Shown: piece after piece, positions 25,693 to 34,962 of the stretch | Numbering within the stretch: position 1 is the first letter of the stretch | Layout: the number at the start of each line of letters is the position of its first letter | Source of the DNA: Arenimonas malthae CC-JY-1 | GTDB taxonomy: Bacteria; Pseudomonadota; Gammaproteobacteria; Xanthomonadales; Xanthomonadaceae | Direction: 5' to 3' | Length of the DNA: 64,000 nt | Assembly: GCF_000747075.1 (NCBI RefSeq) | Contig: NZ_AVCH01000150.1 | Span: 1-64,000 of the forward strand | The notes under the pieces: generated by a model | Database searches by the model: none | Told to the model about the DNA's origin: nothing | Seen by the model: only the letters and a program-made list of their open reading frames with translations | Made by a program: the position numbers and the translations under genes

Positions 25693-26664
25693 TCACTCAG
25701 GCATCGCTGACGAGAAAACTGAACTGAAGTCGATTTCGTACTCAACAAGAGACGTCAGGTCCAGAACGTATGTTGCTTGGCGTACGCGATTGTCGATGGC
25801 GCTTCGGAGAATTCTTGGGAAGGTGGCTCCAACATTAAACGCGCGGGAGCCTGCGAGCACATAGCGATCCGCGTCATAAGCATCTTTGTGCATGTAGCCG
25901 CGCGAAGCCAAGGCCACCTCTGCCTTCTCGATTAGCGCGGTTCCCAGCGGTTGAAACATGGCAAGAATGCGAGCAACGATATCGTTAAGAGAAAATGAGT
26001 GATTTGAATCGGAGGGCGCGAGCTCCAGGACCGCCAGGCGAAGGGGCAAGTGCAATGTCTCCAGCTGCTCAAGTGACGAGATCTGAATGTGCGGCCTGGA
26101 CCCGGAAAGGCGAGTCTTGACTTCCACTATGGACGACGCTAACGCAAAATCCTGCGGGTGATCGTCAGGTGCCACCCAGCTGGCGAGCGCAGCCTGGGGA
26201 CCAACCAAGGCCGCCAGGCTCTCAAAAAGGCAAAGTTCGCCGATCAACCCACGAATCTCTTGGGGGCCCATCTCGGCTGGTCTTCCCCGACTAAGGAGGG
26301 CATGCCAGCGGGCCAACCTCTGGAAGAACGTCGTCGTCGCAGCGCTGGCGTTTGCCTCTCCGGACGACCTGTCAATGACATCGCGGCAGAGTGCTAGAAA
26401 CACATCGACATTCTCACGGTTCTGCAGGATGAGCCTGACCCACGGCTTGGTGTCTTCCGCAGGGCTGAGCTGGATGGCAATTCCTTTTGGCCGGGGGAGC
26501 GCGCGCGGAACCGAATCGGGATGCACGCCACGCACTAGTAACCCAGGGGCACCGTCGTTGCTCTTTATCCAATAGACGGCCAGAGGATGTGCGTCGTTAA
26601 TACGTCGGCCGACGAACTCACCTGGGCTGGCGCCAATGTCCGCCCATGGGTTGTCAGAGGTCAT
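25693..26664 (-). CDS. PD-(D/E)XK motif protein (DUF4420 type)
   Basis: A 323-residue protein of the DUF4420/PD-(D/E)XK group found with Z1 and AIPR proteins. The core reads IRGLIGELCLFESL (conserved Glu), WVAPDDHPQDFAL (Asp) and SSIVEVKTRLS (E-x-K), a complete catalytic arrangement. It is the presumed nuclease subunit of the restriction locus. ATG 26664 (MTSDNPWADIG) overlaps the Z1 stop by 11 bp and is preferred over an upstream ATG at 26706. Confidence 0.88.
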   Translation of the reverse strand: MTSDNPWADIGASPGEFVGRRINDAHPLAVYWIKSNDGAPGLLVRGVHPDSVPRALPRPKGIAIQLSPAEDTKPWVRLILQNRENVDVFLALCRDVIDRSSGEANASAATTTFFQRLARWHALLSRGRPAEMGPQEIRGLIGELCLFESLAALVGPQAALASWVAPDDHPQDFALASSIVEVKTRLSGSRPHIQISSLEQLETLHLPLRLAVLELAPSDSNHSFSLNDIVARILAMFQPLGTALIEKAEVALASRGYMHKDAYDADRYVLAGSRAFNVGATFPRILRSAIDNRVRQATYVLDLTSLVEYEIDFSSVFSSAMPE

Positions 26665-29365
26665 CGTTCTCATCTTCCTCGTCGCCATCTGCGTCAAGTT
26701 GCCCATAGATTCGCCTGAACTCGACCAGGTTCACAACATACGCAACGTGCCGTTCGGACTCGCCTTCCCGAAGCCCAGGAAAGCTAATTCCATATGCGGC
26801 ATGGCGGACCCCATGAGTCTCTTTGTCCTTGTCGCCAGTTGGGTTGTTTGCCGAAAGGAAGTGAACCATGAGAAGTGGGCGTTTTCGCTGCTTGCGATAG
26901 AAGTGATCCGCAATTGTGCTTCCTGCTTTGCCAGCTTCCATGGCCTTGGCGTGTTCTGCTACGGCGGCCGTAATCTCATCGTCGCTGAGGCCAGCCTTTT
27001 CCAGTCCGCGTGACGCAACTCTTCGTTTTGTGCCGGAAACATGAAGTGCGTTCTTGTGTTTGATCATGGAGCGGCGCTGGAGGCCGATACTTGAGCCGCC
27101 AACGGTAATCTGCTCGTCAGGAGTGGCATCCGAGTTGGAAACCACTACAACGTCCCACTTCTCGAATCCCCGACCCCTTATGTACTCGGAGAGAGGACCT
27201 GCTTGCATCTCGGTGTTCACGGGATGAACTGCGAATGCCGATACAAACTCAAGAACTACCTGTTGGGAGACGCCCGTGTACAGGATGCTGGACAGCGCAT
27301 CACGAGCGCTGACGCGCACCTGCCGCTCTGCTTCCGTGGGGAGCAGGTCTGAAAGCCTCTCGGCCCTTTCAACATTGAACTCCCTCGGGCTGGTGTCTGC
27401 GTGCAGCACCGAGGACTCGACGAGCCTACTTGCCAAGCCAACCTGCCGTACAACCTGGCTGGCAGACTTCATCTTGTTCCTTGCTGTGACCAGCAGGCTG
27501 CCCGGATGAGCTCGTACGGCAAGCCCAAAATCCTGTGGCGTCAGTCCCGCTGCCTCCATCCGGGCTATCTCGTCCCGGAGTTCTTCCGTTGCTTCGGCAA
27601 TGAACGCATACCAGTCGCTGGCCTCGGGCTTCATGAACAGGCGGCATATGCTCCCGTAACCATCGCGGTATCCAAACCATCGCCCCATCTGCAGGAGCGT
27701 GTCATACATTTGAGTGTTTCGAAGGAAGTAGCTGACTGTCAGTCCCTCAAGCGTAAAGCCTCGAGAAAGGGAATTTCCGCCAACCGCAATCACGTTCAGG
27801 CCGATTCCCTCGTGAGACCGATAGTCCAGCTTTCCGGAGCTTCGGCTGGCGTTGATCTCTGCCACAACCATGCCGGCAGCCGCCTTGTGCAGGGCTGCCT
27901 GGATAGAGGGCCAAGATTCAGGCTCGTTCTCGTAGTGCTCGATCCAAGTGCTGTGCAGGGATCGAATGTAAGGATCACGGAGGGCCGCCTCCTGAGGGGA
28001 AGCATGCCGATTCTCGATCGCGTCCTTCATTGACTGCAGTCGTGCCGCAATTAGGCTGGCTACGCGACTCTGCACCCTTGTGAAGCGAGAGACGTTGACC
28101 AGCATTGAATGATGCTTGGAGCCCTGTCCACGGAGCGTGCGGATCGCCTTTGACAGCACGAAGCAGTTCATCGCACTTTCTAGCGAAGGATGCAGGGCAT
28201 CAATCTCTGCGGTAATCTTGTGTGTCGTTGGCAGCCAATCTTCCGTGTCTTCCAGCGGCACCGTCAGGCGATTGTCGTCGTCGCCCAGAAAGTACTCCCT
28301 GGCGCCGACGTAGTTGCTCGGCGCGTCCAGGCCGACGATAAAGTGGCGGGGAAAGAGGTCGTCGCCCAAGGCGTCGTCAGTGGAATCTGGATTTACGAAG
28401 ATGTTTGCGAACGGTGTTGCGGTGTAGCCGATGTAGGTGTTGCGGGTAGACAGACTAAGTAGTTCCCGGATTAGGCGATTTATCGTATTGGGCCGCTCAG
28501 GGTCTTTGGATATGTTTATAGACGCGTTGTCGGCTTCGTCGTCAATGACCAGCATTGGCAGTTCAAGGCGACCTGCATTTGCTGTCGTACCCTTCAACCA
28601 CTCAACCAGGTTTCTCAGGATTGAGGGATTCTTCTTGATGACGAAGATGGCGGGTTGTGCCAGATTGTGGATCGGAATGCCCAGCCCATCGGCTCTATTC
28701 CGGGCGAAGTCGAGCGCCCTGCTGGTGTAAGCGACTGCCGTGAACGCGGGATTGATTTCCCCCACGCCTAGCATCGTTGCATTGGCTTGCCTGCTCAGGA
28801 CTTGGTCGCTGTCGCGCCCAACGAAGCCTTGGTCCACGCGTTCCTGGGTTTGCGAACGCAGATTGCTGTGAATGCCTGCAACCAACACGATAAGCTTGTA
28901 TCCGGCATCCGCCGCCTTGTTTATAACGCCCACATAGTTGGCGGTCTTGCCGCTTTGGACGTGGCCGACGACCAAGCCTCGCCTGGACCAGTCGCCCTCC
29001 TTCTCTGGGTCTCCCGCGAGATCGAGGATGTCATCAGTTATCTCGGCAAGCCGGTTTACTACGTTCCCGCCAAACCCTTGTTGCATCAGCAACTCTCGAT
29101 AGCGCCGCCAGTACCGGAAATCGATCTCATGTGCCTTTGCCCGGAGCCAAGGTTTGTGCCCTGAGGAGAGCGTATGCGCTGGCCCGAGGCGAACGGAGAA
29201 CTCTCGCTCAAGTTGCTGGGACACGGCCTTTATCGTATCGACGTCGACAGGATCCAATAGGGCGGCCGACATCCGTCGTACGAGTGCCTCCACCTCTTCC
29301 GGGGTGGACGTGGGCCGCACAGTCATTCCCGTGCGCGCCAGTGCAAGCAGTTCGCTGTGACTCAT
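26654..29365 (-). CDS. Z1-domain helicase-like ATPase
   Basis: A 903-residue protein. The ATPase part begins RRGLVVGHVQSGKTANYVGVINKA (Walker A GHVQSGKT), with LPMLVIDDEADNASIN as Walker B (DEAD), followed by a segment STRNTYIGYTATPFANIF (motif III-like TAT). The central Z1 region holds NVIAVGGNSLSRGFTLEGLTVSYFLR and MGRWFGYRDGY. Z1 proteins are superfamily-2-related and occur with MutL-like ATPases, methylases and nucleases in restriction systems. The start lies 21 bp after the HATPase stop; the end overlaps the nuclease gene. Confidence 0.92.
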   Translation of the reverse strand: MSHSELLALARTGMTVRPTSTPEEVEALVRRMSAALLDPVDVDTIKAVSQQLEREFSVRLGPAHTLSSGHKPWLRAKAHEIDFRYWRRYRELLMQQGFGGNVVNRLAEITDDILDLAGDPEKEGDWSRRGLVVGHVQSGKTANYVGVINKAADAGYKLIVLVAGIHSNLRSQTQERVDQGFVGRDSDQVLSRQANATMLGVGEINPAFTAVAYTSRALDFARNRADGLGIPIHNLAQPAIFVIKKNPSILRNLVEWLKGTTANAGRLELPMLVIDDEADNASINISKDPERPNTINRLIRELLSLSTRNTYIGYTATPFANIFVNPDSTDDALGDDLFPRHFIVGLDAPSNYVGAREYFLGDDDNRLTVPLEDTEDWLPTTHKITAEIDALHPSLESAMNCFVLSKAIRTLRGQGSKHHSMLVNVSRFTRVQSRVASLIAARLQSMKDAIENRHASPQEAALRDPYIRSLHSTWIEHYENEPESWPSIQAALHKAAAGMVVAEINASRSSGKLDYRSHEGIGLNVIAVGGNSLSRGFTLEGLTVSYFLRNTQMYDTLLQMGRWFGYRDGYGSICRLFMKPEASDWYAFIAEATEELRDEIARMEAAGLTPQDFGLAVRAHPGSLLVTARNKMKSASQVVRQVGLASRLVESSVLHADTSPREFNVERAERLSDLLPTEAERQVRVSARDALSSILYTGVSQQVVLEFVSAFAVHPVNTEMQAGPLSEYIRGRGFEKWDVVVVSNSDATPDEQITVGGSSIGLQRRSMIKHKNALHVSGTKRRVASRGLEKAGLSDDEITAAVAEHAKAMEAGKAGSTIADHFYRKQRKRPLLMVHFLSANNPTGDKDKETHGVRHAAYGISFPGLREGESERHVAYVVNLVEFRRIYGQLDADGDEEDENDDL

Positions 29366-29386
29366 GGATATTCCTTGACTAGAACG

Positions 29387-30892
29387 CTATGCAGATTCAA
29401 TACGCCGTAGCCGCTGAAGAATCTGTCGCGCTTCAGGCCTTCCGGCAAAGATGTGGGTCTGCAGCAATGATTCGGCAGCACTCGCAGAGATACTGTCGGA
29501 GTTCGGCGCAACCGCTTCCACGAAGGCGGCCATCAGGAACTCGAGTCCCGAGGCCTCCAGTTCAGCCTGTGCCAAGGCTCGTGGATTGGAACTGATGTCA
29601 GAGAAGAGGCTGTCCAGCGGAATTGAGGCTTCTACGGCGAGAAGCAGGGGCTCGAGGTCCCTTGGGGCATGGTCTGGACCTTGAAGGCTCGTGATCAGGG
29701 GGTGGCTTCGCGCAAGCTCATACCGGATCCGTCCTCTTTCCTCGACCCTCGACCACAGTGGTAGCCCGGGTCCGGCCGCTTGGCGGGTGCCCCTGTACGT
29801 GTAGGGGCGCCTGGCGCTCTCGGTCATTTTTTCAACGAGCGGACGAAGTTTGGATCGAACCGCGGCAGGAGGTCTGACGCGTGACTTCCGGACATCGACG
29901 CTCCAATCCGCATCCAGCGACGTAGGTACGTCCACACGTACGCGCAGCAGCTTCGTAAGCTCGGCACGGCGTGCCAGGCCCAGCCAAGTGCCACCCGCTA
30001 TCAGGCGCTTGGCGCGGTATACATAGAGCCCTTGGGTCTCCATCAGGCTGGATCCCATTTCCAAAGCCTTTATCTGGTCAATGGACAGCCGCTGATGATG
30101 CGGTAGGGTGAACGCCTGTACTTCAATATTGCCTTGTCCCATGCGCAGGGTTTCGAGGGCGTGGGCGTCCGACCTGGGGCTGGCAAGCCTGCAGAACGGG
30201 TCCAATGCCTGAACCATTGCGCCGTTGATCCGTAACGCCACCGCGCTGGTTCCGTCGCCCGGCTCGGGTGCAATGAACCTATGAAAAGTCAGCGCCAAGT
30301 GCGGTCTGGCGATGCCGAACATGGCGTTGAGTGCTGCGTAGGCTTGATCGGGCTCCTCGCCCAAAGCATCAAGCCGGTCCAGCTTCTGCCAAAGTACGAG
30401 CGTTCCTTGCGGTCCAATCCTGCCCACGAGCGGCAGACCCGCTATCTGGTCGTCATCCAGTAGCTTGAGGATCCACTCGTCTCTGGCCTTGACCAGGTCG
30501 AGATCCCAGCACCGGCCGGTGAGCTGCCCGCCTTGGCGAGAAACGACCGTCAACCGGCGGCACTGGGAGAATGAGGCAGTCTTTAGTCCGAGGCCGAAGC
30601 GCCCGAGATCGCCGGCATCACGCACTTCAAGCGGGCTTCGGCTGCCATGCTGCATGGCCGAGGTAAGTTCGGCCGGCGACATTCCCCGGCCATCGTCAAG
30701 TACGGCAAGGAAAGGACCGGTTTCCTCATCGAGATCGTTCACAACGTCTATTGTTTTGGCGCCAGCAGAGATACTGTTGTCGATAATGTCGGCAAGGGCG
30801 CTCTCGAACGAGTAGCCAATATCCCGCATGGATTCCAGGAGTCTTGCTGCGCTGGGCCTGAGCGTTAGTTCGCCCTTGTTGTCTGAATTCAT
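29387..30892 (-). CDS. GHKL ATPase, MutL/MORC-like
   Basis: A 501-residue protein. The N-terminal GHKL fold is plain: ADIIDNSISAGAKTI (motif I with Asn), LDDGRGMS (motif II, DxGxG) and DLGRFGLGLKTASFSQ (motif III). A second domain follows (residues 200-330). This is the MutL/MORC-like ATPase class of restriction systems. ATG 30892 has GAGGCGGGGA upstream. It heads the four-gene minus-strand operon and is divergent from the methylase, with 180 bp between for both promoters. Confidence 0.9.
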   Translation of the reverse strand: MNSDNKGELTLRPSAARLLESMRDIGYSFESALADIIDNSISAGAKTIDVVNDLDEETGPFLAVLDDGRGMSPAELTSAMQHGSRSPLEVRDAGDLGRFGLGLKTASFSQCRRLTVVSRQGGQLTGRCWDLDLVKARDEWILKLLDDDQIAGLPLVGRIGPQGTLVLWQKLDRLDALGEEPDQAYAALNAMFGIARPHLALTFHRFIAPEPGDGTSAVALRINGAMVQALDPFCRLASPRSDAHALETLRMGQGNIEVQAFTLPHHQRLSIDQIKALEMGSSLMETQGLYVYRAKRLIAGGTWLGLARRAELTKLLRVRVDVPTSLDADWSVDVRKSRVRPPAAVRSKLRPLVEKMTESARRPYTYRGTRQAAGPGLPLWSRVEERGRIRYELARSHPLITSLQGPDHAPRDLEPLLLAVEASIPLDSLFSDISSNPRALAQAELEASGLEFLMAAFVEAVAPNSDSISASAAESLLQTHIFAGRPEARQILQRLRRIESA

Positions 30893-31072
30893 TCCCCGCC
30901 TCGGTAAGGGTTTTACACGCGCCTCTGCCTGAGCCCTCCGGCGCCGCTTGCCGACAGTAGCGCAAGTTCGGATCCGATTACGCCACGAGTTTGTCTCAGG
31001 CCTTGAGACCTTTGACAACTAGGCTGTGGGCCTGCGATCCTGGCGCGCCTCCAAGAATCTGACTTTTCTACT

Positions 31073-32605
31073 GTGAAGCCACGAAATCCGATCCCCGTTG
31101 TGGACATCTTTGCTGGCGCGGGCGGACTCGGCGACGGATTCGAGGCATACGGCCGCGGACAGGAAGAGTCGGGACCCTTCACCGTCTCACTGTCCGCAGA
31201 GATGGACCCGCACGCAGTCGATACATTGCGCACTCGCGCCTTCTATCGAAGCTTCAGTGCTCCCGACGTCCCCCGTAGCTACTACGACTATGCTGCGGGC
31301 CGACGTGCAGTCCCTTGGACCGAAGATACCGAGCAGGTCTGGCGCCAGGCGTCGAACCGAGCCTGCCAGTTGAAGTTGGGGGACAAGGCTGACGACCGAA
31401 CCCTGGATGAGCGAATCCGGCAGATTGCAGCAGGGGCGGAACGCCGCAACCTACCATGGGTTCTGGTCGGCGGACCGCCATGCCAAGCCTTCTCCTTGGT
31501 GGGTAGGGCAAGGAACCGAGGCAACCGTGCGTATGTGCCCGAAGCAGACGATCGCTTCTACCTTTATGAGCACTATCTCAAGATCCTGTCCAGGCACCGG
31601 CCGGCTGCATTCGTCCTAGAGAATGTCAAGGGCATGCTCTCAACGAAGATCGACGGACACACGCTGTTCGAAGAGATCTTTGAAAGCTTGCATCGTCCCG
31701 GAGGTCGGAGCGGTCCTCGGTATCGCATCGTTCCCGTGGTGCAGTCGGGGAGGCAGGACGGCGACTGGCAGCCTAAAGACTTCCTCGTCCGATCCGAGCG
31801 GTTGGGTATGCCGCAAACGCGCCATCGCGTGATCCTGCTTGGCATTCGGGACGACATCCCGAACCACATTAAGCCCCTGATGGAGCTCGACTCAGCGCCG
31901 ACAGTAGGCGAGATGATCTTTGGACTGCCGGAACTGAGGAGCGGCTCGACCGACACGCCAATCTCTTCTTGGAGTTCTTTCGCGCCCAAGTTGTTGGCGG
32001 AGTGCTCCCGGATCGCCAGACCGTTCGACAGGGAGACGGCAAAACATCTCCGACTTATGTCCTCAATCGCGGGGTTGGGAGACGACCCTGGCACAGGCGG
32101 GCCTTGGATCGCGGGAAGGGTGGCTGGGAAGCTACCTACCCATCTCGCCCAGTTCATTCGTGACCCTCGACTTCATGGTGTCATTCAGCATGAAGCCCGG
32201 AGCCATATGAAGTCCGATCTTATGCGTTATGCCTTTGCTGCGGCTTTCGCGCAGATTCATGATCGGTCGCCGAAGGGCGCTAAGGAGTTCCCTGAAGAAC
32301 TTCACCCTGAACACAAGAGCTGGGGAGCGCCGAACCGTTTCGTCGACCGGTTCAAGGTTCAACGCGCCAACTGGCCCTCTTCAACTGTCACTAGCCATCT
32401 GGCCAAGGATGGGCACTACTTCATTCATCCGGATCCACTCCAGGTCCGGAGCTTGACCGTTCGGGAAGCTGCCCGTCTGCAGACATTCCCTGACAACTAC
32501 ATATTCGAAGGAAAGGCTGGCGCACAGAGAAAGCAGGTTGGGAACGCGGTTCCGCCGTGGCTGGGACATCAGATTGCCGGGGTCATTCATCAGGCACTGA
32601 AATAG
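31073..32605 (+). CDS. DNA (cytosine-5) methyltransferase
   Basis: A 510-residue C5 methylase. Motif I DIFAGAGGLGDGFEA binds AdoMet, motif IV GGPPCQAFSLVGRARNRG carries the catalytic Cys, motif VI FVLENVKGML the Glu, motif VIII is ETxRHRVIL-like (QTRHRVILLGIRDD), and motif X is KQVGNAVPPWLG. The region between VIII and IX is the target-recognition domain; the recognised sequence cannot be read from it. The start is GTG 31073 with a weak ribosome site. It protects host DNA from the operon on the opposite strand and overlaps vsr tail to tail. Confidence 0.95.
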   Translation: MKPRNPIPVVDIFAGAGGLGDGFEAYGRGQEESGPFTVSLSAEMDPHAVDTLRTRAFYRSFSAPDVPRSYYDYAAGRRAVPWTEDTEQVWRQASNRACQLKLGDKADDRTLDERIRQIAAGAERRNLPWVLVGGPPCQAFSLVGRARNRGNRAYVPEADDRFYLYEHYLKILSRHRPAAFVLENVKGMLSTKIDGHTLFEEIFESLHRPGGRSGPRYRIVPVVQSGRQDGDWQPKDFLVRSERLGMPQTRHRVILLGIRDDIPNHIKPLMELDSAPTVGEMIFGLPELRSGSTDTPISSWSSFAPKLLAECSRIARPFDRETAKHLRLMSSIAGLGDDPGTGGPWIAGRVAGKLPTHLAQFIRDPRLHGVIQHEARSHMKSDLMRYAFAAAFAQIHDRSPKGAKEFPEELHPEHKSWGAPNRFVDRFKVQRANWPSSTVTSHLAKDGHYFIHPDPLQVRSLTVREAARLQTFPDNYIFEGKAGAQRKQVGNAVPPWLGHQIAGVIHQALK

Positions 32606-33053
32606 CGCCCTCGGGCGACCCAATCTCGACATGCGGCGACTCGGAGCGGACAAAGCTCACCAACTTCGACAGGGATTGCTGGCAATCATCCCTTATGGCG
32701 CACTCCCATACGATTGCCACTCGCCAACCAATGCGAGCGACCGCATCAAGTGTTCTCAAATCCCGGGCTTTGTTCCCCTCGATCTTTTGACGCCAGAACT
32801 CCGGTCTTGTTCGTGGCAACCTGAAATACTTGCAGCCACCGTGGCCGTGCCAGAAACAACCGTGAACAAAAACCAAGGCATTCCACCGCCGGAGTACTAA
32901 ATCCGGTTTTCCAGGAAGCTCGCGATCGTGCAGCCGGAAGCGCAATCCGTCTGCATGTAGACGGGATCGAACTATCAACTCTGGCTTTGTATTTTCCCCA
33001 CGGATTCCCGCCATCATGCGGGAGCGGGTTTCTTGGGCAATCTTCTCTGCCAT
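32583..33053 (-). CDS. vsr: Very short patch repair (Vsr) endonuclease
   Basis: A 156-residue T:G mismatch nicking enzyme that repairs deaminated 5-methylcytosine. Signature: RSRMMAGIRGENTKPELIVRSRLHADGLRFRLH, then LPGKPDLVLRRWNALVFVHGCFWHGHGGCKYFRLPRTRPEFW, with catalytic Asp in GKPDLV and the zinc/active-site His-Cys cluster HGCFWHGH. It overlaps the C5 methylase 3' end by 23 bp in convergent orientation, as expected for a Vsr serving that methylase. Confidence 0.95.
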   Translation of the reverse strand: MAEKIAQETRSRMMAGIRGENTKPELIVRSRLHADGLRFRLHDRELPGKPDLVLRRWNALVFVHGCFWHGHGGCKYFRLPRTRPEFWRQKIEGNKARDLRTLDAVARIGWRVAIVWECAIRDDCQQSLSKLVSFVRSESPHVEIGSPEGAISVPDE

Positions 33054-33197
33054 GGTTGCAATTGTGCGCCAGACGATTCGTCGAAAACAGGTGAGTGCGG
33101 GTGCCGGCTCAGTTATCTTCCGTGCCGGTCGATGCTGACCATGTCGCTGATGCTGCCTGTGGCCGACCCCGGGCGGTTGCCCACTTCGGCTTCCGAC

Positions 33198-33368
33198 CTA
33201 TTCTGTTGAAAAACTCGGTCCGCTTGGGCGACCACCCGACCGACGCTCGCGACAGTTAACTTCTGGACCCTCGGCAGTCATCTGGAGACTCAGAAACGCA
33301 CTGTCGCGAGCACTGCCAAGCGCAAATCCGAGGCAAATTCTCGCGACCCGAGTTTTTCAACAGAATAG
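33198..33368. repeat. 171-bp MITE-like element
   Basis: The ends are perfect 21-bp inverted repeats: CTATTCTGTTGAAAAACTCGG at 33198-33218 and its complement at 33348-33368. There is no gene inside. The core TTCTGTTGAAAAACTC also borders the chrA/IS1182 unit at 43690 and 46701, and the flanking bases outside (GTCCGCT...GG) are similar too. It is probably a non-autonomous derivative mobilised by that transposase. Confidence 0.75.
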
Positions 33369-33431
33369 ACCCAAAGCGGACATTTGTACTCAGCCGCCCC
33401 AGTTCTGCGCCGACTGTCACATTGCTCCCAT

Positions 33432-34055
33432 TCAGATCTCCGTTTGCTCGGCCAGAACCAGCGCATCATCTACTTCCACACCAAGGTACCTGACGGTACT
33501 TTCGATCTTGGTGTGGCCAAGCAAAAGCTGTACCGCACGGAGGTTGTGGGTTCGGCGGTAGATGAGGGTGGCTTTTGTCCTTCGCAGCGAGTGTGTTCCG
33601 TAATTTGTGTCATCGACGCCGATTTCGCGAACCCAGCGGTGGACGACCCGAGCGTACTGGCGGGTAGTGAGATGGCGCGCCACACGGGAGCGTCCAGGGA
33701 ACAGGTGGTCATCCGTTGCAAGCTTTGACTGGGCTATCCATTCGGTGAGGGCGCGGCGCGTCTGCTCGGTTATTTCAAACTGCACGGGCCTCTGTGTCTT
33801 CTGCTGCATCACGATGGCCCGTGAAGCAACCTGGGTGCCGTGTACGACATCTTGGACGCGAAGGTTGAGCAAGTCGCAAGCTCTCAGCTTCGAGTCGATG
33901 GCGAGATTGAAAAGAGCCAGGTCTCGTTTTCGGCCAGCCAGCTGGAGACGAACGCGGATGGCGTAGATCTCGTGAAGTCTGAGTGGGGCTTTCTGGCCTG
34001 TGAGTCTTCCCCTGTTCCACGGGGCTCGTGATGGATGCGTGGCTGTCGCGTTCAT
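33432..34055 (-). CDS. Short tyrosine recombinase (integrase)
   Basis: A 207-residue recombinase, FimB/FimE-sized, with only a short N-terminal arm. Catalytic residues are visible: R58 (SKLRACDLL), K86, H155 and R158 (THSLRRTK), H181 (LLGHTKIEST) and Y190 (VRYLGV). It is complete by motif, but lacks the usual core-binding domain of XerC-sized enzymes. ATG 34055 has GGAG about 10 nt upstream. It may integrate small elements or invert a DNA segment; no att sites were recognised. Confidence 0.88.
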   Translation of the reverse strand: MNATATHPSRAPWNRGRLTGQKAPLRLHEIYAIRVRLQLAGRKRDLALFNLAIDSKLRACDLLNLRVQDVVHGTQVASRAIVMQQKTQRPVQFEITEQTRRALTEWIAQSKLATDDHLFPGRSRVARHLTTRQYARVVHRWVREIGVDDTNYGTHSLRRTKATLIYRRTHNLRAVQLLLGHTKIESTVRYLGVEVDDALVLAEQTEI

Positions 34056-34166
34056 GGCCGTCTCCAGGCCGGGAGTCCGATTCTGGACCGGAGCACGCAA
34101 TGACGGAACGCAGGCGCGCTTGCGGCACGAACCAGGTTTCGCCCGCCTGGCGGGACGGAGCAGGCC

Positions 34167-34736
34167 TCAGCGACTGCGGCTGGATTGGTTCTGCGGCAAC
34201 AGGTTCTCCTGGACCCACTGCAGAAGTCGGGTCTCGCGGATGATGCTCGTGCCCATGCTGGCTGCCGCTCGCTGGATCACGGCCTGGTTGTGATCGATGG
34301 CTTCCGACAGTTCAACCCACAGGGGCCTCATGCCATTCGCGGACTCATAGTGCTCCATGGCGGGCTCGCCAAGTTCTCCGTCTACCGCGCAGTGAAAGAC
34401 GAAGGACTGCATGTGCATGGCGTCAAACTGGCCCCAGTGCGGTCGTCGCTCATCAACCCTCCCGAGGGGCGCCAACAGACGGATCGCTCGGGCGCCGGTC
34501 TCTTCCTTCATCTCGCGCAACAAGGCGTCTTCGAGTGACTCGGAGGCATCGACGCCGCCTCCGGGCAGGCTGTAGTCATCGTACCGACGTGTGTACAGAA
34601 GCAGGATGCGCGTGTCGCGCAGTACCACGCCACGCACGGCACGCCGCTGCGCAATGGCGCGTGGCGCTTCCGGATATGCGGGATGCTGGAGGTCGAGGAT
34701 GCAGTCCATCTGCCGGCGATCTCTGATGTGAGTCAC
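34167..34736 (-). CDS. Nudix hydrolase
   Basis: A 189-residue Nudix protein. The box is GGGVDASESLEDALLREMKEETG, matching GX5EX7REUXEEXGU with REMKEETG. The flanks (RRAVRGVVLRDTRILLLYTRRYDDYSLPGGG) are typical for nucleoside-diphosphate-X hydrolases; the substrate cannot be inferred. It is transcribed toward the recombinase gene and divergent from the SulP leader. Confidence 0.9.
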   Translation of the reverse strand: MTHIRDRRQMDCILDLQHPAYPEAPRAIAQRRAVRGVVLRDTRILLLYTRRYDDYSLPGGGVDASESLEDALLREMKEETGARAIRLLAPLGRVDERRPHWGQFDAMHMQSFVFHCAVDGELGEPAMEHYESANGMRPLWVELSEAIDHNQAVIQRAAASMGTSIIRETRLLQWVQENLLPQNQSSRSR

Positions 34737-34792
34737 CGCACATTATTGCCGAGCAGCAACCTCGCGGGTGGCATCAGTCGCTCCGGGCGGGC

Positions 34793-34962
34793 TATAATCC
34801 GGCCCATGACGCTCACGCACGGCACCACGCCACCCTGACGCTTGCCCGGCCGGCCCTCGCTGGCCCGGACGCTGTTGACCCGCGTCCTTCTTCGTTCCTA
34901 CTCCCCCTTTTTCTTCTGTTTTCTTTGTGTCCCGGCGCCCCGCGTCGGGCAGGTGATTGTGC
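34793..34962 (+). promoter_or_regulatory. Promoter and 158-nt leader of sulP
   Basis: A TATAAT -10 hexamer at 34793-34798 has only a weak -35. Transcription would start near 34805. The leader contains a ten-codon reading frame (ATG 34806 to TGA 34836-34838), a GC-rich segment able to pair (GCCCGGCCGGCC with GGCCCGG), a pyrimidine-rich tract (34887-34925) and an AGGTGA ribosome site. It could be an attenuator or riboswitch-like leader; no known class recognised. Confidence 0.5.
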
